From positions 19,060,113 through 19,124,112 of the forward strand of contig CM044963.1 of assembly GCA_024516035.1 (NCBI GenBank): 64,000 nt of DNA. Direction: 5' to 3'. Source of the DNA: Bactericera cockerelli. Taxonomy: Eukaryota > Arthropoda > Insecta > Hemiptera > Triozidae. Position 1 is the first letter of the stretch. Every line of letters begins with the position of its first letter. Shown here piece by piece: positions 20,464-30,156 of this stretch. The notes beneath the pieces are model-generated. The model was not told the origin of the DNA. It saw only the letters and a program-made list of their open reading frames with translations, and made no database searches. The translations under genes were made by a program, and so were the position numbers.

Positions 20464-21371
20464 CCCTTTCAACCCTAATGGGATTATACGTCCCAGAGAT
20501 AGCTTTTCCTGTTCAAGTGGGATTATATGTCCCAAAACGAATAACAGAACACTGGTCTCAGTGTTGTTTGATCATGTATCTTGTTTTCTGTCACGTGACC
20601 AAGTTTCATGTTAATACCATGTCTAGTTCTACCTCCAGATCAGTTTGATTTCAGCAAGTGCACAGAGCAGGTGTGTTGAATCTCAAAATAATTACATATG
20701 TGCTATTTATTTTCAAATCCATGAAAGCTAAGTGCAGAAATGCAGTTATTTAGAGTGCCTATAGTGTTTTATTGTGTTTAGAATAATTTCCAATGTAATA
20801 TCTATAACCTAGCTCAAGTTGTTCTGGGGAATAGGGAGGGACTTTTTGGTGGGACATGTTGTCCCAGTAGTATTTTTTGGAGATTACTTGGGATACTACG
20901 ACCCAATCGTTGTTCGTGATGGGATTTATTGACCCATCAGTACTTTTTACGCGGGACTATTTGACCCAATAGTAGTTTTTCGTGAAATTATTTTTAGACC
21001 AGAAGTTTTTTTTTCATGTTATTTTTTATTTTCATTTTGATTTTCAAATAAAAAAAATTGATACCAAAAATTAGCTCTAAATGTTGTCATTACTATTCTT
21101 GAAGCCCAATATACAGGTTTTATAAATACTAATGGGACATACTGTCCCACCAAAGAATACTAATGGGATGTTCTGTCCCACCAAAGAATACGGCTGGGAT
21201 ATAGAGTCCCATGAAAGAATACGGCTGGGACTTATTATCCCAGCATTTTCTAGAAAAACGGCAAAAGCTAAAATCTTCAAACTTTGTACAGTTCTTATTT
21301 ATGACCCAATAAATAAGATCCAATGAAGAAAATCATAAAATTTATACGCTGCAAAAGTCGGGTTGAAAGGG
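20464..21371. mobile_element. piggyBac-like non-autonomous element with empty-site paralogue
   Basis: Ends CCCTTTCAACCC / GGGTTGAAAGGG, flanked by TTAA (20460-20463, 21372-21375). The flanks match a related stretch at 21985-22048 where GGGTTAATTTAATTTAAGTA is uninterrupted, a paralogous empty site. The interior is full of short palindromes such as TGGGACATACTGTCCCA. No transposase. Confidence 0.9.
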
Positions 21372-21635
21372 TTAATCTAAGTATAGCTGAGACTGGTAAT
21401 TCATATTTTTTATTTCAACCATAGACTCTTCAGTTAGTGTATCGTATCTTGCTAGAGGACCACTGAGCTCATTTTTTCCCCCTTGGTATTTGATTTCTAA
21501 TCGTTTCTTTAATTCTTTTTTCTGACGGGTCATAATTTGTCCATTTGTCAAAAAAAAAAGAAGAAAGACCTCATAACGTATATCTCATAGCTAATAAATC
21601 TGTGCCCTAAAAGATTATCCAGTATGGGTAGTACC

Positions 21636-21860
21636 GCCGACCTCCGTGGTCAAGAGCATTGATTGCTGACCCGAAGGAAGAGAATGACGTTGGCATTAGC
21701 ACCGCCCTTGATCAAGTTTTGTTTTGTTAATTTTAATTTCTATGTATGTATATATTCTATGTCATTTGTAAATAAAGCTTGATCCAACATGTTTAATAAT
21801 AATAAGGTGGCGGGTTCAAATCCCGGGCGGAGCGGAAAATTCTGACCTAGTTTTTCCGTT
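21636..21860 (+). mobile_element. tRNA-SINE head split by a retroelement 3' tail
   Basis: GCCGACCTCCGTGGTCAAGA is separated from GGTGGCGGGTTCAAATCCCG by about 120 bases that look like a non-LTR 3' end (TAAATAAAGCTTGATCCAAC, then AAT repeats). Nested insertion. Confidence 0.65.
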
Positions 21861-21984
21861 TCCTGGATGACATAGATATAGAGGTAAAGTGCTCTGAAAT
21901 AATGTGAAAGCAGTTCCGATGAAAGAACCTTTAAAAAAAAATGTTTTTCAACGTTGCCGACTTACAGGCCGTTGTCCCACATTG

Positions 21985-22048
21985 TACTTTAGGGACTACT
22001 AGTCACGTTATGGCCAGGTCTATGGCGTGGGTTAATTTAATTTAAGTA
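21985..22048 (+). repeat. Paralogous empty site of the 20464-21371 element
   Basis: TACTTTAGGGACTACTAGTC and GTTATGGCCAGGTCTATGGC match 20410-20463; here TTAA is not interrupted. Confidence 0.85.
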
Positions 22049-22065
22049 TGGCCAGCCTCCGTGGC

Positions 22066-22223
22066 GTAACTCCTTTGTTATTGGGAACATAAAAGCAAGA
22101 CTCACTCCTTTCCTATTGGGAACATAAAAGCAAGACTCACTCCTTTCCTATTGGGAACATAAAAGCAAGACTCACTCCTTTGCTATTGGGAACATAAAAG
22201 CAAGACTCACTCCTTTCCTATTG
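22066..22223 (-). repeat. Distal part of the PKC donor-derived 35-bp array
   Basis: Four to five copies of the 35-bp unit (CTATTGGGAACATAAAAGCA plus AGACTCACTCCTTTG on the plus strand). It is the same array as 26905-27637, separated from it by the Jockey insertion. A short tRNA-SINE scrap (GGCCAGCCTCCGTGGCGTAA) abuts it at 22048. Confidence 0.93.
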
Positions 22224-22436
22224 TTAATTTATTTTACCCCTCTAGCTTTTTAGTTCATTTTTTTATTTATTCTATTATTTTTTTTATAAGTTCCAATTGA
22301 CAAAATCCACCTTGGATATTGACTAATCACTTAATAAGTGACACATTTTATTTATTATATTTCTTTTTACTGACACAAACCAAAAGGATACCTACCTGGT
22401 TAGCTGTTTAGACTGATATAAAAAAAAAACCCCAAA

Positions 22437-23726
22437 ATGAACGACAAAGAAAACTACTACACTCCCTATACTGACAGACGAACAACAAGATCTTATACTA
22501 AAGCCGGCGGTACAAAACTACTATTTGACGAAGAGGACCTAGGTAACAATTCGAAAATGAAACCCCAGTACAACGTTCTAGTCAAAAATAAGTTTGACAG
22601 CTTGACTGACCAGGGGAAAGATACCGATGAAAGCACAAACATGGACTTGACAAAAGACCCGAACAGCTCTACATCGACCATGACTAGTGACCCTGACGAC
22701 CAACACAACGCCACTCTACTACCAGTAACAAAACTCAAACCAATAATTATCAAACACTATGGCGAAGACTTGAAGAAAGTTGGCGAGAGGGCACAAGCTG
22801 TGTGCAAAAAGAGAGTCCTCCTCAAATACCTGGGAGACAGATACAGCTGCAAAACAGAAAACCTCGACGACTTCCACTCACTCAAAGACTTTCTCACCAA
22901 AAACAACATTCCACACTACACTTACACACTAGGACACGAAAAAAACACGACAGCCGTACTGAAAGGACTTCCACCGACCTACTCGACACAAGAAATACTG
23001 AACGAACTACAGACCTTAGACAACAAAATGACTTCCTGTACTCTAATGACCACTAAAAACCCCAAATATCCTGTATACTTAGTTAAATTCAACAGCGGGA
23101 CAAAATTCACAGACATACTAAAAATAAGCAACATCTTTCATATTAGAGTTTACTGGGAGAAGTATCAACCCCGGAACAAATGCACACAGTGCTACAATTG
23201 CCAGCAATACGGCCACGGGGCTAGGAATTGTTTCCTAACTCCCAAGTGTCTGAAATGCGGCGAAAGTCATCAAACCCGTGATTGTTTAAAACCACGGGAA
23301 GATACTCCTCACTGTGCAAATTGTTCTGGGGAACATCTTTCTAACAGTAAATCCTGCAAAGCCTACCAAACATACCACAATAAGATCAATAAAAACAAAG
23401 GAGACAGGGCTGAACAACAGAAAATCGAGGCACTTGAACAACAATTAATCAACAATGACGAAAACTACCCACAACTACCACAGAGACCTAGACACAGAAG
23501 CACACCCAACAACATAACAGGAACAACACAAAATTCACGACCAAACACATACGACGAAAACCTCAATGACTTTAGAACACTTCAACAAGTAATGACTGAA
23601 ATCAACCAACTCTATAACATTAAAAAGTTTCTGAACAAAGCCCAAACAGTACTAAACAAATTGAAACAAGCAACTAAACCTCAGGATAAAGTAGCAGCCA
23701 TGTTTGAACTTATGGCTGATGATTAG
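22437..23726 (+). CDS. Jockey-clade ORF1, Gag-like RNA-binding protein
   Basis: A 429-residue ORF starting ATGAACGACAAAG. The N-terminal third is polar. A pre-zinc-knuckle domain (VYWEKYQPRNKCTQC) precedes zinc knuckles: CYNCQQYGHGARNC and CLKCGESHQTRDC (about residues 252-280), then CANCSGEHLSNSKSC. This is the arthropod Jockey Gag arrangement; such proteins coat the element RNA and help its nuclear import. The stop TAG overlaps the ORF2 start (ATGATTAG). Confidence 0.93.
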   Translation: MNDKENYYTPYTDRRTTRSYTKAGGTKLLFDEEDLGNNSKMKPQYNVLVKNKFDSLTDQGKDTDESTNMDLTKDPNSSTSTMTSDPDDQHNATLLPVTKLKPIIIKHYGEDLKKVGERAQAVCKKRVLLKYLGDRYSCKTENLDDFHSLKDFLTKNNIPHYTYTLGHEKNTTAVLKGLPPTYSTQEILNELQTLDNKMTSCTLMTTKNPKYPVYLVKFNSGTKFTDILKISNIFHIRVYWEKYQPRNKCTQCYNCQQYGHGARNCFLTPKCLKCGESHQTRDCLKPREDTPHCANCSGEHLSNSKSCKAYQTYHNKINKNKGDRAEQQKIEALEQQLINNDENYPQLPQRPRHRSTPNNITGTTQNSRPNTYDENLNDFRTLQQVMTEINQLYNIKKFLNKAQTVLNKLKQATKPQDKVAAMFELMADD

Positions 23727-26472
23727 AACAATACAAAGACCCAACATTAAAATCATTACATGGAACGCACGATCACTAACCAACAAAATTGACGAACTAC
23801 AAAACTTTCTACAAACACACGACATAGACATAGCATGCATACAGGAAACAAGATTAAAGAAAAACCATAAATCATACATCCAAGGTTACAAATGCATACG
23901 AAAAGACAAACCTACAGACACGACTCAAACAAACGACCGTACTCAAATAACAAAAAGTGGACTATGTACATACATTAGAACACGATTCAAATACTGTAGA
24001 CTACCAGACAATCACAACGAGAAGTCAATGGAAAGCCTTGGTGTTTTAATAGAAAGTCAAAATTACAAATTCAAAATCTACAATATACACCAAAAACCAG
24101 ACAAAAAAATACTATACCCCGAACTAAACCACTTACTAGACGACAACAACACACTGACCATCGTAGCTGGAGATTTCAACAGCAAACACATCACTTGGAA
24201 TGGGACAGCTGAAAACCCAAATGGAAAAAAACTGATGAGACATTCTAATCAACATGGATACACACTCATAACACCGACCATTCCAACACACATACCAGAC
24301 AATAATCTACAACGACCATCCATAATAGACTTCTTTGCTGTCAAAAATACAACCACATCACTACAAGCCACAACCATACCTGACCTCAGCTCCGACCACA
24401 ATCCAGTACTACTCAACCTCGACAAAACGATACAATTCACTGAAAGACTACACCTAAACTACTCTAAAGCTAACTGGGAAAGACTGAGGGAAAACTTAGA
24501 AGACTATAGACCTACACATGAAACGATACCACTAACAACGGACCAAATAGAAATTGAAATTAAAAACCTTACAAACGCCATTAAAAATGAAATAAACACC
24601 TGCATACCAAAGAATACCATTAAAACTGGGACATATGAAATAGACACAAAGACTAAAGAACTTATAAAAACCAGAAACAGAGCACGAAAACTATGGCAGG
24701 CGACTCGAAACCCCAACCTACGAGCACTGCAAAACAAACTCTCACGACAGATACAATATCGAATAAACAAACTGAAAGACAATTACATTGAAAATGAAAT
24801 TAAAAAACTGGATACTAAAGACAATACCCTCTGGAAAAACCTAAACAAATTTGAAAAAAAGACCTTACATATACAAAAAATAAAAGTAGAAGACAGAGAA
24901 ATTACTGATGACGTTGGTATAGCAGAAACTCTGGCCAAAAACTTTGAGCACATTTACAAAGGAAACGATGACCTAGGAAACGACGGACTAGAACAACAAG
25001 TGACCGACCGACTAACAAGACTAAGACTTGAGACACCACCTGAAAACGAAGAAATCCAATATACTAACAAAGACGAACTAAAAATACTGATAAAGACCTT
25101 AAAAAACAAGAAAGCACCAGGAGAAGAAGGAATACAGGGCATAGTAATAAAACAACTACCAGACAACATACTTGAAATACTAGTTGACATTTACAATTCA
25201 TCTTTACTTCACTCGTACTACCCCAACTTCTGGAAAAACGCCAAGATAATACCAGTTCACAAACCAAACAAAGACTCAACAGAACCCAACAGCTACCGAC
25301 CTATAAGCCTTTTACCAACACTAAGCAAACTGTTCGAAAAACTTATACTAAAACGAATAGAAGACACTAACATCAAACTGACACAAGACGAACAATGTGG
25401 CTTTAAGAAACATCACTCGACAGTACATCAACTCTGCAGAATCACTCAAGACGTAGCCCAAGGACTGACACAAAATAAAAAAACTATGATGATATTACTC
25501 GACATTGAAAAGGCATTTGACAAAATATGGAAAGACGGACTGACTTACAAACTACTGGACCTAAAACTACCTATACGACTGACTAAACTCATACAACACT
25601 ACATGCAACATAGGACTTTTCAGGTAAGCTACAAGAACAGCTTATCCACCAAACATCAAGCCATAGCAGGAGTAATCCAAGGCAGCTTGCTAGGACCCCT
25701 CCTGTTCAACATCTACATCTCTGACATGCCACCTACAAAATACCTGAAAAGAACCCTATTTGCAGACGACACAGCTTACTACAGGACAGGAAACCTCTCT
25801 AAAAAGGAGGTAAGACTAATACAAACGGACCTGGACACAATGACAGACTATTACAAAAAGTGGAAGATCAAAATCAATACAAGAAAAACTGAAGGCATAA
25901 TATTTCACTACGGCTCTGACAAACGAATACAAAAACCAACATACGATAACAACGACATAGAGTGGAAGACACAGGTCAAATACTTAGGGACTATACTGGA
26001 CAAAAGACTGACATGGCTGCAAAACACGAAATACATGAAGAACAAAGCAAACATAGGACTAAAAAAACTATACCGACTAATAAACCCAAAATCCAAACTA
26101 AAGACTAACCTGAAAATACTGCTGTACAAAACAATTATTCGACCAACCATTACATACGCAGCACCAGCATGGAAACAAGCAGCCGACTCACACCACAAAA
26201 ACCTACAAATCGTACAAAACAGAACACTAAGAACAATACTGGACAGAAAATACCATAAAATAGATGACTTACACAAAGAGGCCAAACTCGAAAAACTGAA
26301 ACAATTTACAGACAGACTTATACTAAACTTCACAGACAAGACCAAGACTAGCAAAAACACATACATACAAACATTAGGACAGTACAACCCCATTAAACTA
26401 GGACGTAACAAAAAACAATATAAAAAGTTACTAATGTTACCAGGAAAAAATCCTTACGTACTAAAGAAATAG
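23719..26472 (+). CDS. Jockey-clade ORF2, endonuclease-reverse transcriptase
   Basis: About 917 residues from the ATG overlapping the ORF1 stop. The open frame extends 15 bases further upstream with a non-ATG codon. N-terminal APE-type endonuclease: IKIITWNARSLTNKIDEL, ACIQETRL, IVAGDFNSKHITWN, SSDHNPVLL. Reverse transcriptase: NSYRPISLLPTLSKLFEK, LLDIEKAFDKIWKDGL, GVIQGSLLGPLLFNIYISD and the catalytic LFADDTAYY near residue 680. No RNase H domain is evident. The ORF is complete, so the element could encode its own machinery for target-primed reverse transcription. Confidence 0.95.
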   Translation: MIRTIQRPNIKIITWNARSLTNKIDELQNFLQTHDIDIACIQETRLKKNHKSYIQGYKCIRKDKPTDTTQTNDRTQITKSGLCTYIRTRFKYCRLPDNHNEKSMESLGVLIESQNYKFKIYNIHQKPDKKILYPELNHLLDDNNTLTIVAGDFNSKHITWNGTAENPNGKKLMRHSNQHGYTLITPTIPTHIPDNNLQRPSIIDFFAVKNTTTSLQATTIPDLSSDHNPVLLNLDKTIQFTERLHLNYSKANWERLRENLEDYRPTHETIPLTTDQIEIEIKNLTNAIKNEINTCIPKNTIKTGTYEIDTKTKELIKTRNRARKLWQATRNPNLRALQNKLSRQIQYRINKLKDNYIENEIKKLDTKDNTLWKNLNKFEKKTLHIQKIKVEDREITDDVGIAETLAKNFEHIYKGNDDLGNDGLEQQVTDRLTRLRLETPPENEEIQYTNKDELKILIKTLKNKKAPGEEGIQGIVIKQLPDNILEILVDIYNSSLLHSYYPNFWKNAKIIPVHKPNKDSTEPNSYRPISLLPTLSKLFEKLILKRIEDTNIKLTQDEQCGFKKHHSTVHQLCRITQDVAQGLTQNKKTMMILLDIEKAFDKIWKDGLTYKLLDLKLPIRLTKLIQHYMQHRTFQVSYKNSLSTKHQAIAGVIQGSLLGPLLFNIYISDMPPTKYLKRTLFADDTAYYRTGNLSKKEVRLIQTDLDTMTDYYKKWKIKINTRKTEGIIFHYGSDKRIQKPTYDNNDIEWKTQVKYLGTILDKRLTWLQNTKYMKNKANIGLKKLYRLINPKSKLKTNLKILLYKTIIRPTITYAAPAWKQAADSHHKNLQIVQNRTLRTILDRKYHKIDDLHKEAKLEKLKQFTDRLILNFTDKTKTSKNTYIQTLGQYNPIKLGRNKKQYKKLLMLPGKNPYVLKK

Positions 26473-26610
26473 AAAACCTTCCAAACAAATAACAGCCAGG
26501 CCATACATAAACAATCAAAACATATAATACCTATAAAGTAAACATAATTTATAATACTTACCTGACAAGTAATTTTGTAAAAACTCAGGGCCCAACCAAC
26601 AGTTGGCAAC

Positions 26611-26682
26611 GTGGACACACTGAGTGGAGGCTACGTGCGCTCCTACATGAAGCGCACGACGCAGCCACACAGTGGGTCCACG
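26611..26682 (+). promoter_or_regulatory. 3' UTR stem-loop of the Jockey element
   Basis: GTGGACACACTGAGTGG pairs with CCACACAGTGGGTCCAC with two mismatches, and an inner GTGCGCT pairs with AGCGCAC around a 9-base loop. Such a structure in a non-LTR 3' UTR may be where the element's reverse transcriptase binds its RNA; that role is inference. Confidence 0.7.
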
Positions 26683-26904
26683 CAAACAAACAAATTAGAA
26701 TAAGCTGAACATTGTCCAGCAGTCGACTCGGTGATCTATTTGAAAATTTTGATCGCAACTATTAATTACGTAAAAAACAATGAAACACCGTGTCAACTGC
26801 TGGATAAAATCTTTTAGATAGGGACCAGTCTGTAAATGTATATATGTAAAATAATAATTGAAATAAAGAAATTGAATGTTAAAAAAAAAAAAAAAAAAAA
26901 AAAA

Positions 26905-27637
26905 TTCCTATTGGGAACATAAAAGCAAGACTCACTCCTTTGCTATTGGGAACATAAAAGCAAGACTCACTCCTTTCCTATTGGGAACATAAAAGAAAGA
27001 CTCACTCCTTTCCTATTGGGAACATAAAAGAAAGACTCACTCCTTTCCTATTGGGAACATAAAAGAAAGACTCACTACTTTGCTATTGGGAACATAAAAG
27101 AAAGACTCACTCCTTTGCTATTGGGAACATAAAAGAAAGACTCACTACTTTGCTATTGGGAACATAAAAGAAAGACTCACTACTTTGCTATTGGGAACAT
27201 AAAAGAAAGACTCACTCCTTTCCTATTGGGAACATAAAAGAAAGACTCACTCCTTTCCTATTGGGAACATAAAAGAAAGACTCACTCCTTTGCTATTGGG
27301 AACATAAAAGAAAGACTCACTACTTTGCTATTGGGAACATAAAAGAAAGACTCACTACTTTGCTATTGGGAACATAAAAGAAAGACTCACTCCTTTGCTA
27401 TTGGGAACATAAAAGAAAGACTCACTACTTTGCATGCCTCCTTGGACTCCTTGGACTATGAAGAATATATAAAGGAAAGACTAGAGGACCACTGAGCTGT
27501 TGGGAACATAAAAGAACGACTCACTCCTTTGCTATTGGGAACATAAAAGAAAGAGAGGGGCTAGGACTCTGAATGTTACAGACCTCTCTTTAAATAAATA
27601 TTCATTAAAAGAGAGAGAAAAAAAAAAAAAGACTCAC
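26905..27637 (-). repeat. PKC splice-donor-derived minisatellite (35-bp unit)
   Basis: Read on the PKC sense strand each unit is CAAAGGA|GTGAGTC followed by a T-rich spacer ending CCCAATAG. CAAAGGA are the last seven bases of the exon ending at 27638 and GTGAGT is its donor. About 15 copies run to 27430; the remainder to 27637 is diverged. Near 27434-27465 a copy carries a longer piece of the exon end (about 29 bases, TCCAAGGAGTCCAAGGAGGC onward), showing that exon sequence was duplicated. Some units have CAAAGTA in place of CAAAGGA. Confidence 0.93.
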
Positions 27638-27826
27638 TCCTTTGCACGCCTCCTTGGACTCCTTGGACATGGTCTTGGGGTAGCTCACGGAGTGGTCCGT
27701 GATGGCGGCGAACAGCTCCTCCTCATCCTCCCCGTCAAAGGGCGGCTGCCCCACCAGCATCTCATACAGGAGGACGCCATACGCCCACCAGTCCACAGAC
27801 TTGCCGTACGGCTGATACAGGATGAT
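27638..27826 (-). CDS. Pkc53E: Conventional PKC, kinase C-lobe exon
   Basis: The acceptor cattcgctctccag and the donor GGA|GTGAGT enclose 63 codons in phase 0. The product runs [59 protein letters not shown] and ACKG: subdomains IX to XI, with DWWAYGV and PPFDG. The last seven exon bases and the donor form the unit of a 35-bp tandem array downstream (26905-27637). A decayed partial copy of this exon lies at 32304-32395. Confidence 0.96.
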
Positions 27827-27867
27827 CTGGAGAGCGAATGTGAGAATTGCTATAATGTTACATTATA

Positions 27868-28107
27868 CTAGCGGGCTGTCGCCCGCTTTGCGGGCCGAGG
27901 CATGGCCGTGAAAGCAAAAAATCCTTTTTCGTCAATGGCAGGTGTTGTAGTGGGAGTTTCGAAAAATCCCGTCTTATTGCACATCTAGACAATAAGACAA
28001 AGCTACCTACCAAATTTCAGCTTCCTAGGACTTACGGTTTGGGCTGTAGAGCGATGATCAGTCAGTGGTCAGTGGTCAGTGGTCAGTGAGTGTCTTTGAC
28101 ATTTATA
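27868..28107 (-). mobile_element. Helitron-like element (minus), interrupted
   Basis: On the minus strand it ends GCGGGCGACAGCCCGCTAG, a hairpin followed by CTAG and T, as in Helitron 3' termini. Its other side is interrupted at 28108 by palindromic element copy 1, then continues TATTAAGATA at 30143 before copy 2. Confidence 0.75.
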
Positions 28108-30142
28108 CAGTATGTTTCAGAAAAGGTGGCCACCCCCTCGTAACTTTTGAACGCGACGGAATTTTTCAATTCTGTAAAGTCCTAAGTATAGGAAGTGCCC
28201 TATGGCCCATCCTGTGGTCATATTTATTTTTGGCCCCGGTCGGCCCTTCCGGCTTTTAGGCCATATTTTTTCATTTTTCTCGAGAATTTTAAATGGAATG
28301 CTATATTTTTTATTCCTGTTAATTAAAGTCCAAGTTAGACTGAGTATAATGAGCTTTTAAAATTTTCAAAAACCTTATCAGGGGCGGAGCTAGTAGGGTG
28401 CAAGTTTCAAAACTGTTACACGCTGTATTTCAGCGTTCGTTAGATTTTTTAGTACTTTTTTTATTTTCATAGGTTCAAAATATTGTTTTACACCATATGA
28501 AATCAAAGAAATATTCTTGTTTACTTCTAATCAGGGTCATAGTAAGGTTTTTGTAAAAGTACTTTTTTTCTCACGTCAATTTTTCCGCAAATTGATGGTG
28601 TTCTCGAAATTGGCATTTTTACAGGTGAAAGTCTGCAATGACATATGTTTTTTATGCTTGAAATCGAAAGAAAACTTAACGGAGAAGCGATTAAGATCAT
28701 AAAAAAAGCCATTTAACCTGCTAGTTTTTTCACGACAGTGTCCGGTAAAGTGGGTGAATTTCGTATTGGATTTTTTTTTGTTGGGGAAACACAATTGGCA
28801 TAGAAAATAAATAATACCTAATAAGGGAATAATACTTCAATAAACATAACCAAATGCGAATATAAATGAAGATTATTTCTTCTAAATCAGTGCCGGATAT
28901 TTTTTTTTTTTCTCTCTCTCTCTCTTTTTCACTTCTCAAAGTTCAAGTTGTATCAAAAATAATTATCGGATAATGCTGCTTCTAAAGCCGGCCTAGGGGT
29001 CCCCTCTTGAGACAATTGTAGTTGGTAAGTTGGTAAAATCTAAAATCTGTAGAAAACACATTGTCAATCATTCTCGAGTCAGTCCGATGGCACTTTGAAT
29101 GCAACGATTCTTGTAGGATCACCGAAGTTAAGCAACGTCCAGCGAGGAGAAGACTTCGTAAACCTAAATTAAAGAAAAAAAATCATACTGGTGTTGCTAG
29201 TAATGAATACCAGGTCTCTAAATAAAAATCTAGTTATGTCAAAATTTAAGAGAAAAAATACCAGGTCAAGTAACAAACTCTTGAGGGTGAAAATTAAACC
29301 AATTCAATTATTTTAAAGAGAAGAAGAGAGAGAGATATAAAAAAAAAAATATCCGGCACTGATTTAGAAGAAATAATCTTCATTTATATTCGCATTTGGT
29401 TATGTTTATTGAAGTATTATTCCCTTATTAGGTATTATTTATTTTCTATGCCAATTGTGTTTCCCCAACAAAAAAAAATCCAATACGAAATTCACCCACT
29501 TTACCGGACACTGTCGTGAAAAAACTAGCAGGTTAAATGGCTTTTTTTATGATCTTAATCGCTTCTCCGTTAAGTTTTCTTTCGATTTCAAGCATAAAAA
29601 ACATATGTCATTGCAGACTTTCACCTGTAAAAATGCCAATTTCGAGAACACCATCAATTTGCGGAAAAATTGACGTGAGAAAAAAAGTACTCTTACAAAA
29701 ACCTTACTATGACCCTGATTAGAAGTAAACAAGAATAGTTCTTTGATTTCATATGGTGTAAAACAATATTTTGAACCTATGAAAATAAAAAAAAGTACTA
29801 AAAAATCTAACTAACGCTGAAATACAGCGTGTAACAGTTTTGAAACTTGCACCCTACTAGCTCCGCCCCTGATAAGGTTTTTGAAAATTTTAAAAGCTCA
29901 TTATACTCAGTCTAACTTGGACTTTAATTAACAGGAATAAAAAATATAGCATTCCATTTAAAATTCTCGAGAAAAATAAAAAAATATGGCCTAAAAGCCG
30001 GAAGGGCCGACCGGGGCCAAAAATAAATATGACCACAGGATGGGCCATAGGGCACTTCCTATACTTAGGACTTTACAGAATTGAAAAATTCCGTCGCGTT
30101 CAAAAGTTACGAGGGGGTGGCCACCTTTTCTGAAACATACTG
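28108..30142. mobile_element. Palindromic TA-flanked element, copy 1
   Basis: Arms 28108-28900 and about 29352-30142 are inverted copies of each other, beginning CAGTATGTTTCAGAAAAGG and flanked by TA. The centre holds a truncated 5S-derived SINE (about 29085-29160). No transposase is present. It is inserted in a Helitron-like remnant: TTTATA before it and TATTAAGATA after it are contiguous in the related copy at 2065. Target duplication TA and the termini suggest Tc1/mariner-type mobilisation. Confidence 0.9.
29085..29160 (+). mobile_element. Truncated 5S-derived SINE inside palindromic element copy 1
   Basis: Only the 5S-like head remains (GGATCACCGAAGTTAAGCAA, ending AGACTTCGT); the core and tail are deleted. 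Confidence 0.8.
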
Positions 30143-30156
30143 TATATTAAGATATA

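Larger units (their letters stand above)
22224..26904 (+). mobile_element. Full-length Jockey-clade non-LTR retrotransposon
   Basis: A 4.7-kb unit with a 5' UTR, two intact overlapping ORFs, a 3' UTR and a poly(A) tail of about 25 A. It is flanked by the 9-bp duplication TTCCTATTG (22215-22223 and 26905-26913). The target is the 35-bp minisatellite that flanks a PKC exon. The sense strand is A-rich and T-poor through the coding region. Intact frames and a clean duplication suggest a recent insertion. Confidence 0.95.

Noticed and set aside
28517..28794. Small ORFs repeated at 28.5, 29.5, 30.6, 31.7 and 36.4 kb
   Set aside because: Identical fragments in both orientations from the arms of palindromic elements; no coding signature.
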